Assembly: GCA_016712525.1 (NCBI GenBank)
Contig: JADJQX010000007.1
Span: 2,852,001-2,916,000 of the forward strand
Length of the DNA stretch: 64,000 bases
From: Myxococcales bacterium
GTDB lineage: Bacteria; Myxococcota_A; Polyangia; Polyangiales; Polyangiaceae
Direction: 5' to 3'
Positions 7,535-16,316 of the stretch are shown here, in pieces; within the stretch, counting starts at the first letter, position 1, and each line of letters opens with the position of its first letter. The translations under genes and the position numbers were made by a program. A model generated the notes under the pieces. The model worked only from the letters and a program-made list of their open reading frames with translations, was not told the origin of the DNA and made no database searches.

Positions 7535-8187
7535 TGCGAAATCACTCACGAATTCGCGGACCCATGGTCGAGCGGGCGCGCCGTCGCCGGCGGTCGCGGG
7601 GCGCCGTGGTGTTCATCGTCGCCTCCACCCTCGCGCTCCTCGCGCTCATGGGCGTCTACGCCATCAGCGGGTCGGCGGCCGAGGTGCGATCGAGCGGTTA
7701 CGTGCGCCAGGCCGCGCAGGCCCACTACCTGTCGGAGTACGCGATGGCCGCCACGGCGAGCTACGTGAACGCGACGAACGCCGACTTCATCGTGAGCTCG
7801 AGGTTGCTCGGCGCCGCGACGGGCCCGTTCCCCCCCACCCACGACTGCGTGTCGGTCCCGACCTACACGACCCCCTCGAACCTGTCGCGCGCGTGCGTCC
7901 GCTTCAACCAAGAAGACTTCGAGCGCACCTACGCCGGCCGCCCGCTCCTCACGGACAAGAGCCTCGGGCTCCCGGGCAAGAGCCTCATGCAGGGGCGCGT
8001 CTTCGCCGAGTTCTCGAACCCGACGCTCACGCAGCCGCCGCCCGGGTTCGATCTCGCCCTCGGTCTCGCGTTCGCGCGCGTGACCGTCACCACCGGCGGC
8101 GACGTTCGCCCTGCCGGAAACGATGGCGCGAGGACCCTCGAGATGGGTCGCGCCCGCATGATCGTCGGACCGGTTCGCCGGAACTAG
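7534..8187 (+). CDS. pilX: Type IV pilus assembly protein PilX
   Basis: 217 aa. The start overlaps the pilW stop (TAATG). The N-terminus is Arg-rich, followed by RGAVVFIVASTLALLALMGVYA, a hydrophobic helix preceded by Gly as in PilX. The Glu5 of most prepilins is absent, as is usual for PilX/GspK-type proteins, which sit at the tip of the fibre. The segment SGYVRQAAQAHYLSEYAM (about 52-70) is the helical continuation typical of PilX N-domains. Position between pilW and pilY1 supports the call. Expected role: part of the tip complex that carries PilY1. Confidence 0.8.
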   Translation: MRNHSRIRGPMVERARRRRRSRGAVVFIVASTLALLALMGVYAISGSAAEVRSSGYVRQAAQAHYLSEYAMAATASYVNATNADFIVSSRLLGAATGPFPPTHDCVSVPTYTTPSNLSRACVRFNQEDFERTYAGRPLLTDKSLGLPGKSLMQGRVFAEFSNPTLTQPPPGFDLALGLAFARVTVTTGGDVRPAGNDGARTLEMGRARMIVGPVRRN

Positions 8188-8194
8188 TCGCACA

Positions 8195-11100
8195 ATGAGC
8201 GAGGTCTCTTCCATGGTGAGTCGTCTCTCCGCAGCCCCTGTCCCCCGCCCCCGCGCCCGAACGCGGAGCCGTGCGTCCGTCGTCTCGAGCGGCCTCGCGC
8301 TGCTCGCGGCCGGCGTCGCGGCGTTCGTGCCCTGCCGAGCCTCGGCGCAGGGCAAGTCGCCGTTCCAAGCGCCGCCTCCGAACGTGCTCCTCCTCGTCGA
8401 CACCTCGGGGTCGATGGAGCGCATGCCGGACGGGTCGCTCCCCGTGTGCACACCGGGTGTGGCCGGAGGGAGCCCGAACCGCTGGGCCTCGGTCATGCAG
8501 GGGCTCACGGGCTCGGTGCAGCCATTTTATAGCTGCGGCGTCATGCGGCGCGACGGCACCCCGGCAGGGCCGGGCGAGATGGATCGCTCCGCGTTCTTGA
8601 ACGCGTACTGGAAGACCTCGCTCCACGGGACGCTCGACCCCGCGGCCATCTACGACGACGGCTACGGCATCCCGCACCACGTCCCGCTCGCCGGTAGCAC
8701 GGCCGACAGCGACGTGTGCGGCGTGTTCGCCAACGGGGCCGCGGGCGCGCTGCCCGCGTGGGGTGGGCGCCTCTTCGATCGAAAGCGCCTCGCGAGCTAC
8801 CCGTGGACCGCGGGCAGCTACAACTTCCCGAACGGCCACGCCGTGGAGTTCGGGAGGGTCCACACGACCGGCAGCTCCGGGGACGACGACGACGACGGCG
8901 CGGGCGGCAAGTGCGTCTTCCACCAGTCCGACGACGGACAGATCGACGTGGCCGCCAGGTTCGCGCGCTTCGGCCTGATGACGTTCGACAACGATCCGAG
9001 CGCTGGCACGGGCGAGTACATGTCGGGCGCCCCCGCCACGACGCTCTCGGGCTTGACGGGGTCGACCAACTACAACGGCGGCGGCTGGACGTTCCTCTTC
9101 AGCAACCCGAGCGGGGCGACGGGCGGCGCGTTCTGGACGAACGAGAACAACATCTTCCCGCTCGCGGGCCGCATCCCGGGTTGCGCCGATCTCTTGCCGA
9201 TGGCCGTCGGCGCCAGGAACGAGCATGCCCCGTCGTGGGAGGGACCGTTCATCGGGTTCCCGGGTCCGACCATCACGCAGTCCGAGCTCGTGACGCACAA
9301 CACGGACGTGCAGGCCGCGATCGTGGCGGCACGCCCGTACGGCGGCACGCCCACCGCAGGCCTCATGGCCGCGGCCTACGACTACCTCCTTCGTAAGTCG
9401 ACGGGCAACGCGAGCTCGGGCTACCCCCGGGACGACGCATACGTGACGGGCGGCTGCCGCGAGCAGTACGCGATCTTGCTCTCCGACGGCGCCCCCAACC
9501 TCGACCTTCGCACCCAGGAGCTCTGCAGCCAGGGCGCCGGCCACGCCATGCAGTCCGAGGCGACCGAGCTCGCCGGCGGCACGCGGTGCCCGTTCTTCCG
9601 CCCCGAGCGCACGGCGAAGCGCATGCGTGAGGCCGGCAACCTCACCGGGTCGATGAAGCCGGTCACCACGTTCGTCGTGGGGTTCGCGGTCGGTCACGAC
9701 GGCACCCCTTCGGGCGTCGCGAACGAGGGCTTCCCCGGGGCGTACGCGGGCCCGAAGCGCTGCGCCGACTGGCGCGCCTTGAGCGCCACGCCAGCGGACT
9801 TCGAGAACGCGTGCAAATCGCAGAAGGACACGATCGCGGGCAACCCGGCCACTGCGGCGGGCCTCGCCCAGTGGGAGACCACCACGGCCCGCGCGTGCTG
9901 CGAGCTCAACGACATCGCGATGGCGGGAAGCGACGGCACCCGAGGCGCCTACTTCGCCGAGACCCAGACCGACCTCGTCTCCGTGTTCGCCGACATCCTC
10001 GGCTCGATCTCGTCCCAATCGGCGACGCGCTCGATCCCCGCCTACTCCACGCCGACCACCATCGGAACGGGCGCGACGGCCGTCACGCAGAGCTCGATGT
10101 TCGTTTCGTCGTTCGTGGCCGACGCGGCCGGCGCTTCGAACGGCACGGCCTCGGCCAACATCTGGCGGGGGCAGATCGAGCGCCGCCGCTCGACGTGCGC
10201 CTCGGGCACGCTCACGCCCGACGCGGCCATCAGCCAGGCCGCGGGCGACGACTACCTCCACAATCTCCAGCAAAACCTCGATCGCCAGCGCTATTTCTTC
10301 ACGGCGCTCCCCTCGAATATCAGCGGCCACGTCGATGGCAACGAGTCCATTCGCCCGTACGCATCGACGGTGAACGACGGCGTGCTCCAGGTGGGTGGCT
10401 ACGAGACCATGCTGACGAAGGCCGCCGTGGCCGACAACACCGCGTTCCGCACGGCGCTGGGCGGCATCTCGAACAACGACGTCAAAGAGGTGTTCGACGT
10501 CGACAAGAACACCTGCAAAGAGACGCGCCTCCCGACCGGCGTGAAGCTCTCGAAGATCTCGGACGAGACCAAGTGCGCGCGTGTGCTTTGGGGCTTCACC
10601 ACGGCGGCCTCCCCGACCGACCTGCCCGACACGAGCGACGGCGTGACCGGCGCCTACGCCGTGCGTTGCCCGATCGGGAGCGGCAAGGGCCAGTCGACCG
10701 ACCCGAAGGTGTGCCAGCCGCTCGGCGCGGTCATCCACTCCACGCCCGCGATCGCGTCGGCCCCCAGCGCGCTCCTCCGCGACGAGGGGTACCGTAAGTT
10801 CGCGGAATACTTCAAAGATCGCCGACAGACGCTCTACGTCGAGACGACCGACGGCCTCCTCCACGCGTTCGACGTGAACTACCCCGGGCGCGGCGCTTCG
10901 TCGACCACGAGCGAGCTCTGGGCGTTCGCCCCGCCGGCCGTGCTCGCGGACTACCAGTCGAACTTCCCCGGCGGTCAGCAGAACCTGATGGACACCTCGC
11001 CCGTGGTGAAGGACGTCGTGTTCGAGCGCGCTGCCGGTGGTGTCGGCGCCGACACCGCGTGGCACTCCGTGCTGATCGCGGGCGCCGGCAAGGACGGCTA

Positions 11101-12637
11101 CTTCGCGCTCGACGTGAGCGCCGACGGCCAGATCACGAACCCGAGCGACTACGTCGCGGTGACGAACGGCAACAAGGCCTCGCTCGCGTCGGCCCTCCGC
11201 CCCGGCGCCGGGAGGCCGGTCGGCCCCCACTTCCTCTGGCAGCTCACCTCGACCGAGGAGGCCGGCGGCGGCGAGAAGGGCAAGAAGAAGAAGGGCAAGA
11301 AGCACAAGAACAAGCGCGGAAAGGACAGCTTCACCCTCTTCGGGGACCGCGTCGGCACGCCTGCCATCACGACGCTCTACATCAACGACCCCGCGAACCC
11401 GACGGGCGACGGTCAACCTCGCGAGGTCGGCGTGGCGATCCTCCCGGGCGGCATCGACGACGACGTGCCTTCGCCGGCTCCGGCCCCGAGCTGCAACCGC
11501 CGCTCGACCGAGGCCCCCTTCTCGGCCGCGCCCCCGTTCGGCGGCGCCGAGGCCGTGATGAACCCGCGCAGCACCGTGCGACGCTGGGCCGACGACTGCG
11601 ACGACGCCGTGAGCGGACGCAGCGTGACCATCGTGCGCCTCGACACGGGCGAGGTCATTCGCCACTTCGCCCGCGCCAACGCGAGCGACAACGACGTGCC
11701 GAAGCGCATCCTCGACCGAGGCGTGTGCCCGGCGAACGGCACCGGCTCGGGCGCCTGCCGCGTCATCAACAGCCCGTTCGACGCGCCGATCACGGGCACG
11801 CCCGTGGTGTTCCCGAACGACCCGGGCAGCGTGGCGCAGAAGGTGTTCATCGGCGACGCCGACGGCACGGTCTACCGCCTCGACCTCTCGAACTCGAACC
11901 CGACCAAGTGGACGGCCGACCTCTTCCTCGACACGCGCGGCCCGGGGCTCGGTCCCTTCACGGGGGACAAGCCCATCGTCGTGACGCCGGTCGTGTCGCT
12001 GAACGAGAAGGGCTCGCTCGTCGTCAACGTGGCGAACGGCGATCAAGAAGAGCTCGGCTCGGCCACGGTGAACGATCACCATGTGGTCTGGTCGGTCACC
12101 GAGGTGGCCGGCGCCACGCGCTCGGTCCCGCAGCTCAACTGGTACCTCCAGATGAACAGCGGCGAGCGAGTCACGGGGCCCATGGCGGTGTTCGACAAGG
12201 CGCTCTACTTCGCGACGTACCGGCCGAACAGCACCGCGAACGTGTGCGCCCCCGGCGAGTCACGCCTCTACGGCGTCGACTTCATGAAGCCGGAGCTCGG
12301 GGACGTCACGAAGGGCGGCGCGTTCCGCATGCCCGCCATGCCCAACCCGGTCCAGTTCGTGGTCGACTCGGACCCGGCGGTGGCCGAGAAGCTCCTCCCG
12401 GGCGTCACCGTCCGCGCGAGCCAAGCGTGTGCCACCGACCAAACCTCGTACGACTACTTCGGTGGCGGCCCGCGCAACACGCCGAACGTCACGAGCCCCG
12501 TGTCGTACTCGCTCGTGGCCAACGTGTCGGCGCCCGATACGGGCCCCGGCAAGAACTCGGTCAAGCAGATCAAGAAGGACCTTGCCCTCCCGGTGACGCA
12601 GACCGTGGTCGATGCGTGGGCGTCGGTGGTCGAGTAG
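8195..12637 (+). CDS. pilY1: Type IV pilus tip adhesin/assembly factor PilY1
   Basis: 1480 aa, in the usual size range. A signal peptide (about residues 30-52) is followed by a von Willebrand A domain that starts VLLLVDTSGSM (MIDAS residues D69-S71-S73). The C-terminal half is the PilY1 beta-propeller, recognisable from TPAIASAPSALLRDEGYRKF, WAFAPPAVLADY and AGAGKDGYFALDVS. It has a calcium-site-like loop FIGDADGTVYRLDL near residue 1217. An insertion of about 20 residues near 1027-1046 is almost pure Lys/Gly (KKKKGKKHKNKRGK). PilY1 proteins sit at the pilus tip, promote extension against PilT and mediate adhesion or surface sensing. ATG at 8195; the ATG at 8213, preceded by GAGG, is an alternative start. 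The gene follows pilX by seven bases. Confidence 0.92.
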   Translation: MSEVSSMVSRLSAAPVPRPRARTRSRASVVSSGLALLAAGVAAFVPCRASAQGKSPFQAPPPNVLLLVDTSGSMERMPDGSLPVCTPGVAGGSPNRWASVMQGLTGSVQPFYSCGVMRRDGTPAGPGEMDRSAFLNAYWKTSLHGTLDPAAIYDDGYGIPHHVPLAGSTADSDVCGVFANGAAGALPAWGGRLFDRKRLASYPWTAGSYNFPNGHAVEFGRVHTTGSSGDDDDDGAGGKCVFHQSDDGQIDVAARFARFGLMTFDNDPSAGTGEYMSGAPATTLSGLTGSTNYNGGGWTFLFSNPSGATGGAFWTNENNIFPLAGRIPGCADLLPMAVGARNEHAPSWEGPFIGFPGPTITQSELVTHNTDVQAAIVAARPYGGTPTAGLMAAAYDYLLRKSTGNASSGYPRDDAYVTGGCREQYAILLSDGAPNLDLRTQELCSQGAGHAMQSEATELAGGTRCPFFRPERTAKRMREAGNLTGSMKPVTTFVVGFAVGHDGTPSGVANEGFPGAYAGPKRCADWRALSATPADFENACKSQKDTIAGNPATAAGLAQWETTTARACCELNDIAMAGSDGTRGAYFAETQTDLVSVFADILGSISSQSATRSIPAYSTPTTIGTGATAVTQSSMFVSSFVADAAGASNGTASANIWRGQIERRRSTCASGTLTPDAAISQAAGDDYLHNLQQNLDRQRYFFTALPSNISGHVDGNESIRPYASTVNDGVLQVGGYETMLTKAAVADNTAFRTALGGISNNDVKEVFDVDKNTCKETRLPTGVKLSKISDETKCARVLWGFTTAASPTDLPDTSDGVTGAYAVRCPIGSGKGQSTDPKVCQPLGAVIHSTPAIASAPSALLRDEGYRKFAEYFKDRRQTLYVETTDGLLHAFDVNYPGRGASSTTSELWAFAPPAVLADYQSNFPGGQQNLMDTSPVVKDVVFERAAGGVGADTAWHSVLIAGAGKDGYFALDVSADGQITNPSDYVAVTNGNKASLASALRPGAGRPVGPHFLWQLTSTEEAGGGEKGKKKKGKKHKNKRGKDSFTLFGDRVGTPAITTLYINDPANPTGDGQPREVGVAILPGGIDDDVPSPAPAPSCNRRSTEAPFSAAPPFGGAEAVMNPRSTVRRWADDCDDAVSGRSVTIVRLDTGEVIRHFARANASDNDVPKRILDRGVCPANGTGSGACRVINSPFDAPITGTPVVFPNDPGSVAQKVFIGDADGTVYRLDLSNSNPTKWTADLFLDTRGPGLGPFTGDKPIVVTPVVSLNEKGSLVVNVANGDQEELGSATVNDHHVVWSVTEVAGATRSVPQLNWYLQMNSGERVTGPMAVFDKALYFATYRPNSTANVCAPGESRLYGVDFMKPELGDVTKGGAFRMPAMPNPVQFVVDSDPAVAEKLLPGVTVRASQACATDQTSYDYFGGGPRNTPNVTSPVSYSLVANVSAPDTGPGKNSVKQIKKDLALPVTQTVVDAWASVVE

Positions 12638-12643
12638 GACACG

Positions 12644-13189
12644 ATGACCACGACCTCGCATCGTTCGACGAGGCACGCGGCCCGGCGGTTCGCCGTCGTC
12701 GCCGTGTGCACCCTCGGGGTGGGCTCGGGCTCGCTCGGCTGCAAAAAGACCGAACCGCCTCCGCCCCCCCCGGCTCCGTCGGCTCCACCGAAGCCCGTCG
12801 ATCACGTCGCCCCGGGCGAGCTCCTCGAGGGCACCGAGTCGGCGTTCGGCCTCGTGCTCCCGCGCGACACTCAGGTCACGGGCCGCCTCACCCGGCAGAC
12901 GACGGGCGAAATCTACGCTCCCCCCGAGAACGTCGCCAACTACGTGCGGGCCCGCGTCGGTGACGGAAAGATCACCATGGGCACCACCACGACCACGTTC
13001 TCGAGCGTGCGCCCCAAGGCCGACCCGACACGCGTGATCGACGTGCGCGTCGAGCGAACACGCAGCGGCTCACGCCTCGATGTCATGGAAGTCGTGGTCA
13101 CGAGCGAGCCGCCTCCGCCCACGAAAGAGGGCGCCTTGAAGAAGGCCGGTCTCCAAGCGAACGGCCGCCCCGACCCCCAAATGCAGTGA
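12644..13189 (+). CDS. Pilus-operon lipoprotein of unknown function
   Basis: 181 aa. The N-terminal signal ends in the lipobox GSLGC (Cys33), followed by a run of prolines (PPPPPPAPSAPPKP). It then has a compact domain of about 120 residues, with GTESAFGLVLPRDTQVTGRLTRQTTGEIY and later a beta-rich VIDVRVERTRSGSRLDVMEVVVTSEPPPP segment. It starts six bases after pilY1 and is probably the last gene of the pilus operon. An outer-membrane lipoprotein working with the pilus machinery is inferred from context only. No named family is recognised. Confidence 0.75.
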   Translation: MTTTSHRSTRHAARRFAVVAVCTLGVGSGSLGCKKTEPPPPPPAPSAPPKPVDHVAPGELLEGTESAFGLVLPRDTQVTGRLTRQTTGEIYAPPENVANYVRARVGDGKITMGTTTTTFSSVRPKADPTRVIDVRVERTRSGSRLDVMEVVVTSEPPPPTKEGALKKAGLQANGRPDPQMQ

Positions 13190-13315
13190 CGTTTCTTCGG
13201 ACGGCGACGCGTCCGGCACGTTCCTTCGGGGGCCTGCCCTTGCGCGCGCGGGCCCTTCGGACTATCCCGAGCCTCGTCACGTGACTCGGCGTCAGCGGAG
13301 CGCGTGATGTGTGAC

Positions 13316-13475
13316 GTCGTGCGGCACGGGCTTGTCCGGGTCGCATGGGAAGCCGGTGAGAGTCCGGCGCGGCACCCGCCACGGTATCCGGGGACGAACC
13401 CGAGCAAATCCACCGAGCCTCACCGCTCGGGAAGGGCTCGGGGGAGGACGATCCGGGAGCCCGGAGACCGGACGT
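13316..13475 (+). ncRNA. Cobalamin (B12) riboswitch
   Basis: The conserved adenosylcobalamin riboswitch core is readable: GGGAAGCCGGTGAGAGTCC at 13347-13365, then GGCGCGG-CACCCGCCACGGTA (the B12 box region, GCCACTG-like) to about 13387. A variable arm of GC-rich stems follows, ending with the closing element GGGAGCCCGGAGACC at 13455-13469. Such elements bind cobalamin and switch off downstream genes. Order, spacing and both conserved boxes fit. The only gene directly below is the propeller lipoprotein at 13536. Boundaries are approximate. Confidence 0.92.
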
Positions 13476-13524
13476 CCCACCCACCCGGGCCGCTTCGCGG
13501 CTCCCCATGCGGGAATGCGTGGGA
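13475..13524 (+). promoter_or_regulatory. Putative SD-sequestering stem below the riboswitch
   Basis: TCCCAC at 13475-13480 can pair with GTGGGA at 13519-13524, which overlaps the GGGAGGG ribosome binding site of the gene starting at 13536. A smaller GCCGC-TTC-GCGGC hairpin lies between the arms. No T-tract follows, so translational control by hiding the ribosome binding site seems more likely than transcription termination. This is inferred from base pairing only. Confidence 0.4.
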
Positions 13525-13535
13525 GGGTCAAACCA

Positions 13536-14684
13536 TTGAAAACGTTCTATTTTTTAGTGTCGGCCGGGGCGCTCTCGGTCGGTCTCTCGGCGTGTGGCTC
13601 GGCGTCCGATCCTGCTCCGCCGACGTGCACCCAGGCTCATGACGTGGTGGTCGCGACGAGTGATTACGCGTCGAGCGGCGTGACGGCGCTCCGGCTCTCG
13701 GACGGCAAACGGGAGAGCCGCTTCGGCGTGGACCTCGGGAAAGATCCGGCCCTCGCCGTGTCACGGGGTCGGCTCTTCTTGCTCGCGCGCGATCAGGACC
13801 TCGCCTTCGAGCTCGACCCTACGTGTGGCGCGCCGATCGCGAAGATCGGCCTGCACGACGAGGGCGCGAGCGGCGTGCAGAACCCTCAGGATCTCGCGGT
13901 CGATTCGGCGGGGCGCATGTGGGTGCCTCGGTTCAACGACGGCACGTTGCTCGTGCTCGAGGGCGGCGCGCGCACGACCGTGCCGCTCGGCGCCTACGAC
14001 GAGGACGGGAACCCTCAGCCCGCGTCGGTGCGAATCGTTCGGACCTCCCGAGGAGAGCGCGCGTTCGTCTCGCTCGAGCGGCTCGATCGTGACCTCGTCT
14101 CACGGAGGGCTTCGGCGGTGCTCGAGCTCGACACGGCCACACGAGCGCCCGTACGCGCGCACCCCCTCCTCGGGAAAAACCCCTTCGGAGCCATGGTGGA
14201 GCACGAAGGCGGGCTCTACCTGGCCGAGCCGGGAAACTTCGACGCGGACGACGAGCCCGACGCCGGCGTCGAGCGGTTCGACCCCGAGACGGGGGCGTCA
14301 CGCATGGTCCTCGGGGAGCGAGAGCTCGGAGGGAGCGTGGCCGAGCTCGCGTTCGCGGGGCCATGCCTCGTCGCGATCGTGGCCGACCCGAAGAAAGACG
14401 TGAACGCCACGAGCCTCGTGCTCGCCGACACGCGGGGCACGCCGCGCGTGACCGCCCGAGGCGACACGACGCTTCGCACCTCGGGCTACGACCTCCAGGG
14501 CCTCTTCGTGCGCGGCGACACGCTCTTCGTCGGGGATCGACGCGCGCGCGGCGACGGGACCTACGAGGTGCACGGGTTTCGGATCACCGACACGTGCACG
14601 CTCACCCGGGACACGAGCCTCCCCCCGCTCTCGTTGCCTCAGAAGCCCGTCGCGCTGCGGTCGGTCCTGCAAAATACTCGGTAG
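13536..14684 (+). CDS. Beta-propeller surface lipoprotein under B12 control (BtuG-like candidate)
   Basis: 382 aa from the TTG at 13536, chosen because GGGAGGG lies eight bases upstream and the product then begins with a compact lipoprotein signal, lipobox GLSAC (Cys20). The in-frame ATG at 13515 is the alternative. The body is a repeat-rich all-beta protein with blade-like elements such as VTALRLSDGKRESRF, LAVDSAGRMWVPRFNDGTLLVLE, GGLYLAEPGN and LQGLFVRGDTLFVGDRR, typical of YncE/NHL-type propellers. It lies directly below a cobalamin riboswitch, so it is predicted to be made when B12 is scarce. In Bacteroides, BtuG is a propeller lipoprotein that captures B12 at the surface; a similar job here is inference from architecture and regulation. 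The next gene starts 29 bases later with no terminator. Confidence 0.75.
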   Translation: MKTFYFLVSAGALSVGLSACGSASDPAPPTCTQAHDVVVATSDYASSGVTALRLSDGKRESRFGVDLGKDPALAVSRGRLFLLARDQDLAFELDPTCGAPIAKIGLHDEGASGVQNPQDLAVDSAGRMWVPRFNDGTLLVLEGGARTTVPLGAYDEDGNPQPASVRIVRTSRGERAFVSLERLDRDLVSRRASAVLELDTATRAPVRAHPLLGKNPFGAMVEHEGGLYLAEPGNFDADDEPDAGVERFDPETGASRMVLGERELGGSVAELAFAGPCLVAIVADPKKDVNATSLVLADTRGTPRVTARGDTTLRTSGYDLQGLFVRGDTLFVGDRRARGDGTYEVHGFRITDTCTLTRDTSLPPLSLPQKPVALRSVLQNTR

Positions 14685-14713
14685 AGGGCCCCCTTCCCTG
14701 GTAAGCGGGGCGC

Positions 14714-16294
14714 ATGTCGGAGAGCCCCCGGGTCGAGAGCGTCGAGAAGCCGGCCGATGGCGCCGAGGTGCGGCGCGCCGGCCGCGGGGGCATGTTCGTG
14801 CTCGCCGCGAAGGTGTTCTTCCAGCTCGTGGGGCTCGTGCAGCAGGCGCTCCTCCCGCGGGCCATCGGGCTCGCCGGCTACGGGGGTTTCTCTCGCGTGT
14901 TCGCGCCGTCGAGCGTGGTCTCGAACGTGATCGTGTTCGGGTTCACGCAAGGGGTGAGCCGCACCGTGGCAGGCGCGGGCGAGAAGGACCGCGAGGCGTT
15001 CCGTGCGGCGTACCGCGTCCACCTCGTCACGGGGATCGTCGTGGCCGCGGGGTTTCTCGCGGCCTCGCCCGCGATCGCGTGGTTCCAGCACGCGCCGTAC
15101 ATCTTGGTGCCGCTCATGGTGATGGCGGCGCTGGTCGCCGTGTACGGGGCGTACGCGCCGCTCGTGGGCTACTTGAACGGCAAGGGCGAGTTCGCCAAAC
15201 AAGCCACGCTCGACATGACCGCGGCCACGCTTCGCACGGCGGGCCTCGTGGGGCTAGGCTACCTCTTTCGCGCCAAGTGGGAGAACGGCGTGCTCGGCTC
15301 GGCCATCGGCGCCGTGCTCGCGGGCGTCGCCGTCATGTTGCTGGCGCTGCGGTGGACGGGAACGGGCACGGCTCCCACGGCCGACGATCCCCGCGTGCCG
15401 AAGGCGAAGCCTTACCTCCTCGGGCTCGTGCCGGTCATGCTGGCCCAGCTCTTCACGAGCGCCCTCATGCAGGCCGACATCTCGGTGCTCGGGCACTACC
15501 TGTCGAAGGGCGCCGCGGCGGTGATCACCGACGGGCCGGAGAAGGTGGCCGACGAGTGGGTCGGTGTCTACCGCGCATGCCAGCTCTTCGCGTTCTTGCC
15601 GTACCAGCTCCTCTTCAGCGTGACCCAGATCCTCTTCCCGATGCTCGCGAAGGCCCACACCGAGGGCGATCGCGAGGCCGTACGGCGCCTCGTGTCGCGC
15701 GGGAGCCGGCTCGGCTCGATCGTGCTCGGGCTCTTCGCGTCGGTGGTCATCACGTTGCCTCCGTCGCTGCTCGCGTTCGTCTACGGAAAGGACGTCGCGG
15801 CTCGGGGCGCCGACGCGCTCCGCGTGCTCGCGCTCGGTCAAACGGCGTTCGCCATGTTGGGCCTCGCCACGACGGTGCTCGTGAGCCTCGGCCGCGAGCG
15901 CAAGGCGATGGCCCTCACGGCGACGGCGCTCACGCTCACGCTCGCGGCCACGGCGCTCGCCACGGGCGGCGCGGCGTTCGGAGGCGCGCAGCTCGTCGCG
16001 GCGGCCACGGCGGCGTCGGTCTCGCTCGGGACGACCGTGGTGTTCGGAGCGTGGCTCGTGCACCGCGAGGCCAAAGCCTTCGTGCCGGGGAAGACCGCCC
16101 TGCGGGTGTTCGGTGCCCTCGCCGCGCTCGCCGTCGCCGGGCGCTTCGTGCCGCCTCTCGGCAAGGGGCTCACGGTGGTCGCCGCCGTGGCGGTCGCGTT
16201 CGTCTACCTCGGCGCGCTCACCCTCACGGGGGAGCTCGGGCGCGACGATCTCGCCGTGCTGAAGGGCGTGCTAGGCCGCGGCAAGAAGGCCTGA
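14714..16294 (+). CDS. Polysaccharide/lipid-linked oligosaccharide flippase (MOP superfamily)
   Basis: 526 aa with about 12-14 hydrophobic segments. The N-terminal FVLAAKVFFQLVGLVQQALLPRAIGLAGYGGFSRVFA is typical of Wzx/MATE-type flippases, which move lipid-linked glycans across the inner membrane. Later segments include FLPYQLLFSVTQILFPMLAKA (about 300-320) and LGLATTVLVSLGRERKAMAL. It starts 29 bases after the B12-regulated lipoprotein gene with no terminator between, so it could share that transcript. Exopolysaccharide genes elsewhere in the window (39.7-44.5 and 57-62 kb) lack a flippase, making this a candidate partner. Substrate unknown. The gene ends just before the convergent CPBP fusion gene. 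Confidence 0.8.
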   Translation: MSESPRVESVEKPADGAEVRRAGRGGMFVLAAKVFFQLVGLVQQALLPRAIGLAGYGGFSRVFAPSSVVSNVIVFGFTQGVSRTVAGAGEKDREAFRAAYRVHLVTGIVVAAGFLAASPAIAWFQHAPYILVPLMVMAALVAVYGAYAPLVGYLNGKGEFAKQATLDMTAATLRTAGLVGLGYLFRAKWENGVLGSAIGAVLAGVAVMLLALRWTGTGTAPTADDPRVPKAKPYLLGLVPVMLAQLFTSALMQADISVLGHYLSKGAAAVITDGPEKVADEWVGVYRACQLFAFLPYQLLFSVTQILFPMLAKAHTEGDREAVRRLVSRGSRLGSIVLGLFASVVITLPPSLLAFVYGKDVAARGADALRVLALGQTAFAMLGLATTVLVSLGRERKAMALTATALTLTLAATALATGGAAFGGAQLVAAATAASVSLGTTVVFGAWLVHREAKAFVPGKTALRVFGALAALAVAGRFVPPLGKGLTVVAAVAVAFVYLGALTLTGELGRDDLAVLKGVLGRGKKA

Positions 16295-16316
16295 GAGCGT
16301 CGATAACCCCTCGGAT

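Noticed and set aside
8087..12082. A 1331-aa open frame on the minus strand
   Set aside because: It is the antisense shadow of pilY1. The peptide is low-complexity Arg/Ala/Val with no domains, as expected in very GC-rich DNA.
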